This document shows, piece by piece, positions 9,948-20,230 of a stretch of DNA of 64,000 bases; the first letter of the stretch is position 1; each line of letters opens with the position of its first letter. The notes under the pieces are model-generated. The model saw only the letters and a program-made list of their open reading frames with translations, did no database searches and was not told where the DNA came from. Where the stretch lies: positions 204,263,929-204,327,928 of the forward strand of contig OZ024740.1 of assembly GCA_964016885.1 (NCBI GenBank). Direction: 5' to 3'. A program made the translations under genes and the position numbers. This stretch comes from Eledone cirrhosa. Taxonomy: Eukaryota > Mollusca > Cephalopoda > Octopoda > Eledonidae.

Positions 9948-9965
<18 letters not shown>
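9822..9965 (+). repeat. partial copy of the 7.5-7.9 kb repeat unit, with inverted arms
   Basis: GCCAACACAAGAGCAAGAAT and GTTTGCATAATTGCAAACGA match the 7480-7917 unit, but the hammerhead is absent. CCATGTCAGTAGAATGA at 9827 and TCATTCTACTGACATGG at 9891 form inverted arms around the shared core. It ends in (ATT)n. Confidence 0.65.
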
Positions 9966-9999
<34 letters not shown>

Positions 10000-10039
10000 T
10001 TCAAAATATTAACAAAATAGATATTCTTGTGATCAATTA

Positions 10040-10106
10040 TATTTTATTATACATATTTCAGAGGTACTGAGTTAAGTTCAACAGTACGTCCTCATCAGAT
10101 AAAATA
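10040..10106 (-). ncRNA. hammerhead ribozyme in the left arm
   Basis: Inverted partner of the motif at 12252-12318, with the same stem I (TATTTTAT/ATAAAATA), CTGATGA core, long stem II, GAAA and short stem III. It is antisense to the SRCR gene. Confidence 0.75.
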
Positions 10107-12251
10107 AGATGATGCATGACATGCCCTGACATAGTAGATAGTAGATGGTTAAGATTCAGTCATGGTAGTGATTAACATATGACAAAACTCAATATTTATA
10201 CCCTAATATTGAGAACATGAGAAAAATATATAATACAAACAATAGAGAGGGTGCGTGTAATACAGCTTAAAAAATACATGGCATCAATATAACAGTTAAA
10301 AAAATTTTTTTTAAACTACTGAAGAAAGAGGAAGGAAAGAAAAGTATAGAGGAAGAAACAGCTGATGTGATAATATATTTAGTAGGTGGCTCGAAAAACA
10401 GATGAAAGATGATTAAAGAGAGAGAGAGACAAAGGGGAGTAATTTATGTTCAAGTTTATAGATAATTACCCATATATGCAATATATATATCCAAATTTAT
10501 TTATTTAGTTGGCCGTTAATATTCAAAATATTTAATTGAAGTTATTTCAGAGTAATGAGTAATATTTTAGGTTTTAAAAGTTAATAGGTATTTGTATTAA
10601 TATTTTAATTATACTATCAAGTTTAATTTCTAAAATTCAAATTTTATGAAAACAAATTTAAAGCATTTACGAAACACGAGAAAGAAAATATATAATGCTT
10701 GTATACTCTCACGAAGGTAATCTTTACCAAAATTATTTATAATATTGACAACAGTTTATATAATATAGTTTATAAAATAAATATAGTTATAATTATTAAA
10801 GACTTTATGGTTAAATAGTTTGAATGCCTAAAGGATCAACCGGCCTTATAACTAAACTTAAAGAAGTTTGAATTTTTTATTATATATATGTGTTAATCAA
10901 AAAATATACAAGGATTTTAATGTCTAAAGACTTAAGTTGATACCTTTCCAATATATATAATATAATACAATAATATAATATAGTAAATAAGTTACTGAAA
11001 ATATTGTTAAAAAATATATATAGTTAAAATATATTGTTAAAAAATATTGTTAAAAAATTAATGTTTTATACCAATTATTTTCATTTAGTTGATGTATACT
11101 ATAAACATATAAGTCAAAACTACATGAGTCCTAATGATAGGGGCTAGATACTATAAAGACAAAAAATAAAAATAATGAATTTTTTGCGAAACTTAAAAAT
11201 GCCCAATATTAAAAATATATTATAAATGTAATAGGGTTTTAATATATAGTAGACAAAAGATACGTCTAAAATATTTTAGCTAATGCGATAGAAAGAGGAG
11301 CTAAATATTTGAAAAAGCCGAAGGTAATCTAAATTTAATTAAAATAAATTAAATTAAATTAAATTATATTATATTAAGTAAAAATTATTATATAAATTCG
11401 AAGACTTATAACAATATAGAGTCATTTGAGTATCTAAATTATTTATAAATGTAACTACGAGTATGTTATTTCACTAGATAAACATATTTGTACAACTATA
11501 TAGAGATATTATTATAGGTATTAATGAAATGGTATACATTTAATAAATAAATAATTATTAGTAATGCTATAATTGTAATTTTACCTCCAGTTCAGTGGAG
11601 AGAGAGAGACCAATATTTGTCGACTATTATGGTTTGTTATATTTATACCTAGATATATATAAAAAATAAATAAATGCAAATTTAACTTTCTGAATCCCCA
11701 AAACATATTCAAAATGAGTAAAATATGCAAACGCATGAATTATTATAATCGGTTCAATTATAATCGGTAAATTTACAAGTTAAATATCCAAATTATATAT
11801 TTAAAATAGAGACAGATAAATACAGAGCTGAATCAAAATTATAAATATCTAAAAAAAAAAAAAACCTAAGGTGTGCATATTTATCAAGTAAACAAGTTAT
11901 CAAAAGAGTATCCTTCATTCTAACATTAATTCTAACATTAATTCTAACATTAATTCTATCATAAATGATTAGAAGATAAAGTATTATTAAAGTTTTATGA
12001 CATCAGCTGTTTCTTCCTCTATACTTTTCTTTCCTTCCTCTTTCTTCAGTAGTTTTTTTTAAATTTTAACTGTTATATTGATGCCATGTATTTTTTAAGC
12101 TGTATTACACGCACCCTCTCTATTGTTTGTATTATATATTTTTCTCATATTCTCAATATTAGGGTATAAATATTGAGTTTTTTCATATGTTAATCACTAC
12201 CATGACTGAATCTTAACCATCTACTATGTCAGGGTCTGTCATGCATCATCT

Positions 12252-12318
12252 TATTTTATCTGATGAGGACGTACTGTTGAACTTAACTCAGTACCTCTGA
12301 AATATGTATAATAAAATA
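12252..12318 (+). ncRNA. hammerhead ribozyme in the right arm
   Basis: Stem I is TATTTTAT/ATAAAATA (8 bp). The core CTGATGA is followed by stem II, GGA/TCT then GTACTG/CAGTAC with one C-C mismatch. GAAA follows, then a minimal stem III (AT/AT around a 4-base loop) and cleavable A at 12310. All core bases are conserved. Sense orientation in the intron 9372-16598. Confidence 0.8.
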
Positions 12319-12445
12319 TAATTGATCACAAGAATATCTATTTTGTTAATATTTTGAATTAATATTAATAACTCTGGAAAACCATTACTGTTGAGTGCTT
12401 CCAATCTATTGTAAAACTCATTCTTTGATGTATTCATTTAAATTT

Positions 12446-12498
<53 letters not shown>

Positions 12499-13249
12499 TA
12501 AAGAAAATGCGTAGATCGGTGTAGATGTTAAAAAGCGCTTTATTAACAAAGCTGTGATACATATTTCAATGGCGATCGTAGCTACGTGATTGATCAATCA
12601 TACGAGTCACGTGATATCAACAGACAGCATCTTATATAGTAAGGTTACGTTTCCAAGGCAATCCAATCTAAAGACAAGGGAACGGAGAGGATTAATGTTT
12701 TCATAGCCGAAGTCCGTTCCGTTGTGAACAGATTTGCACAAACGGAGAGTTGGGGGACTGGCTGACCATCCGCCTATCACCAACTCCCTGTCAGTAGCTA
12801 GTGCCACAGATACTTGCTATCTCACATATCAAGCCTCCTCCACCACAACCGGTGAGATACTACGGTCACAGAGTTCAATTCATCCTAAGATGTTTTAGTG
12901 TACTGCGAGGCTCTCGCCCAGCATACACCAACACCAGTAAGCTAATAATCCTGTGGTGGCATGCATGCATCTCCCCACCTACTACCACTATTTTATGGTG
13001 GGACAACTCATGTCATCACGTTGGCCGCAAAAACTTATATTGTTGAGTGAATTATTGTTTAACTCCCCATCACAAAAGTGGATAGATAAATTAATACTAG
13101 GGTCTAGAAATTAGAATTCCACATTGTAAATCAAAAAAATTAAAACTTCAGAATTAACATTTAAAAATAAATAAAAATAAATTTTAAAAAATTAAAAAAT
13201 AACTGGAAAAATGTATAAATTAGTGTTAGAAATTAGGCCAACGAGGTCA

Positions 13250-13652
13250 TAAAGCATGGCTTGGATGCTGCAGGCTTCCCCTCCCAGCTCGAGGCGGTGA
13301 GGCTGGACCGAGGGTACAGCAAAACGCCAGACGGTATGACCATCTTCCCGTTTCGCGGTGGCAAACGTCTAGGATGCAGTCTGCGAATAACCCAGGTTCT
13401 GCAGCACTTCGGGCTGAGGAGGGCAAACTCTCCAAGTACCGGCGACTCTCGGACAGGCTTGCGGTCGTACCCCTAGCAGTGGAGACTTCTAGTGTCCTTC
13501 ACTCTAGAGCTACTTCCCTACTTACCAACATAGGCGCTGAGCTGGCTAGCCGCAGGTGTGAGCCTCGCGAGATGGAATTGCTCTTCCAAAGCATCTCCCT
13601 TACCATTCTCCGGGGAAATGCCTTCTTCATTCTGTCCGTTAAGGTGTGATTT
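13250..13652 (+). pseudogene. retroelement polyprotein C-terminal fragment, frameshifted
   Basis: The first frame gives AGFPSQLEAVRLDRGYSKTP DGM; the next frame gives EEGKLSKYRRLSDR, VVPLAVETSSV and LLFQSISLTILRGNAFFI before a TGA. This two-part pattern (GFPSxLEP...DGxRPDG, then ExxKxxKYxxL...FVPxAVET...QRISxAIQRGNA) recurs at the C-terminus of RT-containing mobile-element proteins in invertebrates and may be nuclease-like. A frameshift near 13375-13400 breaks it. A hammerhead starts 30 bp after its stop. I do not know the exact element class. Confidence 0.5.
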
Positions 13653-13681
13653 CCATGGGTATGTCATTATTTATAAAACAA

Positions 13682-13744
13682 ATTTTATCTGATGAAAGCG
13701 CACCAAGTTTTGGTTGGTCGCCCTTGAAATATATATAATAAAAT
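13682..13744 (+). ncRNA. hammerhead ribozyme
   Basis: Stem I ATTTTAT/ATAAAAT (7 bp), core CTGATGA, stem II AAG/CTT plus GC/GC and ACCAA/TTGGT with one mismatch and one bulge, GAAA, stem III from the palindrome ATATATAT, cleavable A at 13737. It shares stem I and the ATAATAAAA 3' strand with the inverted-repeat family but stands alone here. Confidence 0.75.
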
Positions 13745-13896
13745 AAATATGGTTTTATAAATATAGTTTCCATTTATTATTATCTTGGAATATTTACTCC
13801 AGTAACTTGTTGAGTGCTCTATATCAGTTATAAACATTTATGTTTGTCGAAATTCCAACAAATTAAATACAACTCCTACATATATATTTGTATATA

Positions 13897-14532
<636 letters not shown>

Positions 14533-14691
14533 CACCGGCCGATTATTTTCAACTAAAAAATTTTCGGGTTTTCGCAGTTATCTCCCTTACACTTCTCGCA
14601 CGCATTCTAGTATTGCCTGTGTGAAGTGACCGTGTTTCTGCGCCTGCGCGTTCGTACCATTGTCCTTCTTGTTCCAATAACCATGCCCATT

Positions 14692-14731
14692 CCGAGCTGA
14701 GGATCCGCTAAGGTGAAACAATTGTTCTCGG
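14692..14731 (+). ncRNA. hammerhead ribozyme in PLE terminal repeat 1
   Basis: Stem I CCGAG/CTCGG is perfect over 5 bp. The core CTGAGGA fits CUGANGA. Stem II is CC/GG with loop GCTAA behind a T-T mismatch. GAAA follows, with stem III AC/GT around AATT (within the palindrome AACAATTGTT) and cleavable T at 14726. Intact core, weak stem II. Confidence 0.75.
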
Positions 14732-14851
14732 TATGTTGAACTAACTGTTGTGTAACCACTTCTACCTAACTCGTCCCATGGACTGAGTGCTCTACCACTA
14801 CAGATATTACCTTCCTGTGTTCTACCACTATATATATATATATATATATTT

Positions 14852-15378
14852 ATAACCGACACAAAGTAAAACTAGGATACTCCTGTGCTAAGAACATGAA
14901 GGCCCACATCACCAACAGCCCTAAGAGCAACACCCCACCAGAGTGCTCTTGCCGTAAGCCCGAAGCTTGTCCCCTTCAACAGCAATGTAACACACATGCT
15001 GTAGTTTATGAAGCTGTGGTCATTTCCAACCGACCAAATCAACCACAGGAGGTCAAATCCTATGTGGGTATGGCGGAGGGCCGATTTAAGGAACGCTTCC
15101 TGAACCACCGGTCGACCTTTAGGTACCCGGACAGACGTTCATCCACGAAACTCGCGAACCACGTATTGTCCCTCAAGGACGCAAGTATAGACTACTCCAT
15201 TCAATGGAAAGCCATCACTAAGTCCAAGCCATACGCAAGGGGAAATCTGTCGTGTGGACTATGTATTGATGAACGAATAGATATTCTAAAGAGATTATAC
15301 AATAGCGATTGCCTAAACACGAGAAATGAATTCTTCACATGTTGTCCACACATATTGAAATACCTCTTACGTAACTAG
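14852..15378 (+). pseudogene. PLE C-terminal GIY-YIG endonuclease, 5'-truncated
   Basis: The in-frame stretch (NRHKVKLGYSC, then a 160-codon open run from 14896) ends at a TAG after 15378. It contains CSCRKPEACPLQQQC, VVYEAVV, KSYVGMAEGRFKERFLNH, STKLANHVLSLKD and CGLCIDERIDIL. These are the Cys cluster, the GIY-YIG core (VYEAVV...YVGMAEGRFKERF, with R and H in place) and the trailing CxLC motif of PLE endonucleases. The endonuclease part is uninterrupted, but the reverse transcriptase upstream is missing. The homologue at 56474-57950 retains more of it. Confidence 0.85.
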
Positions 15379-15571
15379 AAAGCTCCGGATTGAATTACAA
15401 CAGCATCCTAACTTTCTTATCAACTAGAAACTTTTCGGACTTTCGCAGTTATCTCCCTTACACCTCTCGCACGCATTTTAGTATTGCCTGTGTGAAGTGA
15501 TCGTTTCTACGCATGCGCGTTCGTACGGTTGTCCTTCCTGTTTTGTATAACCATATCCATTACGAGCTAAG

Positions 15572-15601
15572 GATCCGCTAAGGTGAAACAATTGTTCTCG
15601 G
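15572..15601 (+). ncRNA. hammerhead remnant in PLE terminal repeat 2
   Basis: Same position in the second pLTR, but the core reads CTAAGGA (invariant G5 changed to A) and the first stem I base no longer pairs. It is predicted to be inactive, while the GAAA, stem III and CTCGG parts are preserved. Confidence 0.65.
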
Positions 15602-15628
15602 TATGGTGAACTAACTGTTGTGTAACCA

Positions 15629-15680
<52 letters not shown>

Positions 15681-15803
15681 GGAGGTGAGTTTTATTGTAG
15701 TACAATAAAGCAATGCAGATATCGAATAAGAAGCACTCTACAGTTTGTGGGACTGGAGTATGCATAATATAAGATCAAAAGATGGTTAAAGGAGTTCCAT
15801 ATA

Positions 15804-15870
15804 TTTTATTATGCGCATTTCAAAAACAAACATCATCAAACAATAATATTTGCGTTTTCATCAGATAAAA
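15804..15870 (-). ncRNA. hammerhead ribozyme, left palindrome arm
   Basis: Inverted partner of the motif at 15994-16060, sharing stem I TTTTAT/ATAAAA, core CTGATGA and GAAA, with stem III in ATGCGCAT. Confidence 0.75.
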
Positions 15871-15993
15871 CAGGAGAACATGATATGAAGGCTAAAAAAA
15901 CACTTGTTGATAGTGCAGTTTAAAAACAACATATGTTGTTTTAAAACTGCACTATCAACAAGTGTTTTTTAGCCTTCATATCATGTTCTCCTG

Positions 15994-16060
15994 TTTTATC
16001 TGATGAAAACGCAAATATTATTGTTTGATGATGTTTGTTTTTGAAATGCGCATAATAAAA
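15994..16060 (+). ncRNA. hammerhead ribozyme, right palindrome arm
   Basis: Stem I TTTTAT/ATAAAA (6 bp), core CTGATGA, long AT-rich stem II opening with AAAAC/GTTTT, GAAA, stem III within the palindrome ATGCGCAT, cleavable A at 16054. All core positions are conserved. Sense to the SRCR gene, about 540 bp before its exon at 16598. Confidence 0.8.
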
Positions 16061-16092
16061 TATATGGAACTCCTTTAACCATCTTTTGATCT

Positions 16093-16180
<88 letters not shown>

Positions 16181-16182
<2 letters not shown>

Positions 16183-16358
16183 CGAAGGAAATGTGGTAAG
16201 GAACCAGGTGGACCATAACGCACCAAAGTACTCAATACTTAGGGTAGTAGAGTGGGTAATAGGAATCAGTAAGACCCCGACGGCTGAGCTCAAGCCGTTT
16301 CGACGGCTATTAGCCGTCGAAACGGCTTGAGCTCAGCCGTCGGGGTCTTACTGGTTCC

Positions 16359-16429
<71 letters not shown>

Positions 16430-16477
16430 TATTGAGTACTCTGGTGCGTCCACTTGGTATCTTATCACACCCTCTTT

Positions 16478-16482
<5 letters not shown>
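16181..16482. repeat. nested palindrome between (TA)n tracts
   Basis: The inner palindrome 16257-16363 has 53-bp arms with one mismatch around a single T (GACGGCTA T TAGCCGTC). Outside a (TA)n tract at 16363-16426, outer arms also match inverted: CAAAGTACTCAATACTT at 16225 and AAGTATTGAGTACTCTG at 16427. (TA)n flanks both outer ends. One half-unit of the inner core recurs at about 52834-52875. Probably a fold-back element; non-coding. Confidence 0.8.
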
Positions 16483-16543
<61 letters not shown>

Positions 16544-16597
16544 GAACATATACGTTCATTATTTACTGTTAATAAACATGCATATTTTTTTTTTCAG

Positions 16598-16767
16598 TGA
16601 TGGCGTTTCAGTAGCAGGGAGAAACTTCAAGAGTTCGATAACTAAGAGCTGGGTGTCGGATGTCAATTGCACAATACAATCAAAATCGTTAAGTGATTGC
16701 CAACATATTCTTCTTGATCACCAGACATGTCCAGTCGCTAAATTAATAGGAGTCAAATGTTTCAATG
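16598..16767 (+). CDS. SRCR gene exon, second half of SRCR domain 2
   Basis: Acceptor TTTTTTTTTCAG, donor GTTAGT. Phase 2 start, 56 codons, phase 1 end. It encodes DGVSVAGRNF, KSWVSDVNCTIQSKSLSDC and a TC ... VKCFNG ending, giving the remaining four of the six group A cysteines (VxC, xxC, TC, VKC). With exon 9237-9372 the domain is complete. Confidence 0.9.
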
Positions 16768-16959
16768 GTTAGTAGTTTTATAATCATGTTTTATGATACT
16801 TAGGCGGCGTATTGACAATCTGCATTCAGCAAATATTGAGCGATAACATCTCCACACAAGACATCAACGCGCAATTTCAACATTTCATGACATCAATACA
16901 AACCATATGCCGGAAAAAAAGGCCGACAGACACCAAAATGTTATTCCCAGAGGCACGAA

Positions 16960-18200
16960 CATCTTTATAAGATGAAAAACAAAGATCTCAAATCTGTTAA
17001 GAAAGAACCCCATTTGAAACAGGCACTGCTTGAAATTGAATCTTCACTCAAATTTTCTCATGAAAAGGAGAGGGCAGAGAGAAAGGATGGTACCATAAAA
17101 AATATTAAAACAAACCCTACGGCCTTCTTTAAATTTGCCAAAATGACTGCCTCGGTACACTGCAAGATTGGGTCACTTTTCCATAAAAATAGCTCACTGG
17201 CCGAGGATCCTCAAGGAATACGTGAAATACTGAATGAACAGTATAAAAGTGTTTCCACCCACCCCCAATGAAGCTCATGCAAATAACAAAGCCAAGAGAA
17301 TTATTTGATGCCACAGTAACACAGGGAGAAATAGCGACCATCAACCACATAGGAAGATGTAATATCAACCACGGAGGAAGATGTAATATCAGCTATGGAA
17401 GAAATGAGAGCCAACTCAGCTTCTGGACCTGATGGATTCCAAGCAGTCCTCCTAAAAACATGCAAGCGTATCTTAGTAAGACCTGTGAAGATCTTCTTCA
17501 GAAGTTCTCTGGCGAGCGGTAAACTACCCAGAGAGCTAAAAAACAAAAGGGCATAATATGTCTTATCCATAAAGGAGGAAGCAGAGCAGAGGCTAAAACT
17601 ACAGGCCGGTCTCCCTGACTTCACATATAAGTAAACTGATCGCGTTCCTCGAGGAAAATGACCTAACTAACACACAGCACGGCTTTCGTCCGGGAAGAAC
17701 ATCCCTTAGACAGCTTTTACAACACTACGACTGAAACAGCTGCGGGACTACTCAAATGTGGATGTGATATATCTTGACTTTGCGAAGGCCTTCGATAAGG
17801 TCGACCATGGAATATTACACAAACTACACAGATTCGGCATAGTTGTAAAATTAGGTGAGTGACTGCATGACTTCTTAAAAGACAGGAGCTAGACTGTTGC
17901 AGCCAACAAGATGCTCTCAAAGGAAACATCAATAACAAGTGGGATGCCCCAGGAAACTTCTTGGGACCACTACTGTTTTTTTTGTGTGTGGCTCACTCAG
18001 ACATGCTCTCTGCAGTACATACAACATCCCTCACTAGCTAAGCTAAGCTAATGACACAGATATAACACAGGCAATGAAGAAACCGACTGATGCTACTCTT
18101 TTAAAACAAGATCTGGACGTCATATACAAATGGGCTGAAGACAACTATATGCAATTTAATGTTCGAAAATTTCAAGCCCGTCGATATCACCTGCAAACAC
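16960..18200 (+). pseudogene. CR1/Jockey-like LINE reverse transcriptase remnant
   Basis: An open stretch from 16972 gives NPTAFFKFAKMTASVHCKIG and LNEQYKSVSTHPQ, the linker before RT. After frame changes come ANSASGPDGFQAVLL, VDVIYLDFAKAFDKVDHG (RT motif A with the first catalytic Asp) and TSGMPQ. At least five stops or shifts interrupt it. It runs into a (GT)n tract at 18239. Confidence 0.75.
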
Positions 18201-18227
18201 AATGACAGTACAACAAAGCTACATGTT

Positions 18228-18238
<11 letters not shown>

Positions 18239-18310
<72 letters not shown>
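18239..18310. repeat. (GT)n microsatellite
   Basis: About 36 GT units. Confidence 0.95.
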
Positions 18311-18312
<2 letters not shown>

Positions 18313-18372
18313 AGTATTTTCGTAGAAAACGTAAAGGAAAAAAGAGTGCTCGCTGTATTGTACAGAGCTATC

Positions 18373-18586
18373 TAATTACAGAATAAACAACACGGTGTAA
18401 TTATTTCATTACCGAAAGTTTCGAGATACTAGATCATTCATACAGAAACATTTAGCTCGGTGGTCAGTGAAAATAACTATAATTGTTTTCACTGACGAAC
18501 GAGGTAAATGTTTCTGTAAGAATCATCTAGTTTCTCGAAACTTTCGGTAATGAAATAATTACACTGTGTTGTTTATTATGTAATTA
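18373..18586. repeat. 214-bp palindrome
   Basis: The left arm (GTAATTATTTCATTACCGAA, AGTTTCGAGA, ACAGAAACATTTA) is mirrored by the right arm (TAAATGTTTCTGT, TCTCGAAACT, TTCGGTAATGAAATAATTAC) around ATAACTATAATTG. A few mismatches are present. (TA)n follows. No ORF and no complete hammerhead core. Confidence 0.8.
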
Positions 18587-18611
18587 TATATATATATATT
18601 ATATATATATA

Positions 18612-18781
18612 CAGTAAAATTCCGTTATAACGAAATTCACGGGGTATAAAAAAATTCGTTGTAAGGGAAAATTCTTTATAACGAAAGCGACCTGACACAT
18701 TGAGTGTGTGGCCGGAGATTGAAAAAAATTTCGTTATACTAAAATATTAATTATAATGGTATTCATTATAACGGAATTTTA

Positions 18782-18784
<3 letters not shown>
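18612..18784. mobile_element. pogo/Tigger-like MITE
   Basis: It begins CAGTAAAATTCCGTTATAAC and ends ATTATAACGGAATTTTACC, inverted ends inside (TA)n sequence that would supply the TA target. Internal TTCGTTATA repeats are present. There is no transposase; classification rests on the CAGTxxAA...TAACG ends. Confidence 0.65.
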
Positions 18785-18816
<32 letters not shown>

Positions 18817-18839
18817 TGAACTCCAATCACCATGGTTTC

Positions 18840-20160
18840 CGTAATGGAAGGGAGTGCCTAACGCACCTCCTGCATCACCTTTTGATGATGTTTTGAGAGC
18901 TTGGAGAGAGGGCTCCAACACTGATGTCATCTACCTTGATTTCAGCAAGGCCTTTGACAGGGTTGATCATAAGATTCTATTGAAAAGACTATCCAACATT
19001 GGTGTCTCTGGAAAGTTACTACAGTGGATCAAGTGTTTCCTGACAGACAGAGCCCAATATGTTGTAGTCGGAGGAGTAAAATCAAGCCCAGCCAAAGTCA
19101 GCAGTGGCGTCCCACAATGCACTGTGTTGGGCCCGCTTCTTTTCATCATCTACATTAATGACATTACTGACATCATCAAACACAGCAACATTAGAATCTT
19201 CGCAGATGATTTCAAGCTCCAAAGGGTCATCAATGAGGTGGGTGACCGGACTTGCCTTCAGTCAGACTTATTGGCTGTTATCCAATGGGTGGAAAAGAAC
19301 AATATGCTGTTGAATGAGGATAAGTTCGAGTTAATCCACGAAAAAAGGATGGCCTGAAACTCCCATACTCTCTTCCTTCAGGTGAAACTCTCGTGGCATC
19401 CAAAAACATCAGAGACTTGGGAGTAATTGTGGACAACAACATAAGCTGGGCCACTCATATAAACAGCAAAGTTGACATGTCCCGCAGAATGTGTTCCTGG
19501 ATTCTCAGAACCTTCCAGTCGAGAACTATCCACACTATTATCCTTCTCTTCTCCACTTTTGCCCGACCCCACCTTGAATACTGTTGTCCACTGTGGTCTC
19601 CCCATACGAAACAAAGTATCATGAAAGTTGAAGAACCCCAAAGGTCAATCCCCAAAAAATAGATGGCATGACAGGCCTTGACTATTGGAGTCGATTAGAA
19701 AAGCTCAACCTTTATTCTCTCTAACGTCGCCGTGAGCGCTACATTATCTGCATGGTGTGGAAAATATTCCATCAGCATTGCCCAAATGATGTTGGCATTA
19801 CCTTTAAAGTACACCTAAGGCTTGGGTCCCGTGCTATCCGCCCACGACAAAAATCTCACTCGCATCTCATAACAACAATACGGCACAATTATTTCACCTC
19901 AATTGGACCCGCTCTCTTTAACATTACACCAAAACACATTAAAACAAAAACAGACCCCATAAAGTTCAAGAAGTCTTTGGACAAATTCCTTCAAGAAATC
20001 CCGGATAAACCCGGATATGCCTCCGTAAACAATAACTCTCTACTTGAGTGGGCCATGGTGCCCCAATCCTGATTTGAAAGACTTCGCCAAGTTAGACATG
20101 GCCTGGGCCAATACTGACTGAAACCTATCAAAGTTATCAAAGTTATCAAAGTTATATATA
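18840..20160 (+). pseudogene. CR1/Jockey-like LINE, RT to 3' end, broken
   Basis: The longest open run, 18854-19357, has TDVIYLDFSKAFDRVDH (motif A), VSSGVPQCTVLGPLLFIIYI (motif B region) and IRIFADDFKL (the catalytic FADD motif). After a stop, SKNIRDLGVIVDNNISWATH and RPHLEYCCPLWSP continue the thumb. The C-terminal piece 19752-20072 carries VWKIFHQ and FTSIGPALFN. The 3' end is a 9-bp tandem repeat, (TATCAAAGT)n at about 20127-20153, followed by (TA)n. It is a second CR1/Jockey-like insertion beside the one at 17 kb but a different sequence. Confidence 0.8.
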
Positions 20161-20230
20161 TATATATATATATAAAATATAATATAAATCGATGTAGCCA
20201 GGTCCGTTGTCTCACAATCTTTTCTGCCAT

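Larger units (their letters stand above)
9991..12367. mobile_element. 2.4-kb inverted-repeat element with a hammerhead in each arm
   Basis: The left arm 9991-10368 and right arm 12000-12367 are inverted copies of about 370 bp with few differences. Landmarks are AACAGCTGATGT, GGTGCGTGTAATACAGC, CAGTACGTCCTCATCAGATA and GAATTAATATTA. The 1.6-kb interior is about 85% A+T with no coding signal. (TA)n borders the left end. Each arm carries a hammerhead near its outer end, in opposite orientations. It could be a fold-back DNA element or two ribozyme-bearing units inserted head to head; no transposase is present. Confidence 0.75.
14553..15640 (+). mobile_element. Penelope-like element, truncated, with direct terminal repeats
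   Basis: Direct repeats of about 210 bp lie at 14553-14765 and 15421-15632. Shared landmarks are TTCGCAGTTATCTCCCTTAC, TAGTATTGCCTGTGTGAAGT, GATCCGCTAAGGTGAAACAA and TAACTGTTGTGTAACCACTT. They flank the C-terminal coding end of a PLE. Repeats in this arrangement (pLTRs) with hammerhead motifs are characteristic of PLEs. The 5' coding region (RT) is lost at a (TA)n junction near 14850. A third pLTR copy, inverted, lies at 56225-56455. Confidence 0.85.
15764..16100. repeat. 337-bp palindrome containing two head-to-head hammerheads
   Basis: The arms of about 168 bp meet at AACAACATATGTTGTT (centre 15932). Landmarks such as AAGATCAAAAGATGG, GGAGTTCCATATATTTTATT and CATGATATGAAGG recur inverted with almost no mismatches. 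The right end runs into (TA)n. Each arm carries one hammerhead pointing away from the centre. No ORF. Confidence 0.85.

Noticed and set aside
13374..13649. Small host gene of 91 codons
   Set aside because: Its motifs recur in mobile-element proteins, and the upstream half is in another frame, so it is a frameshifted remnant.
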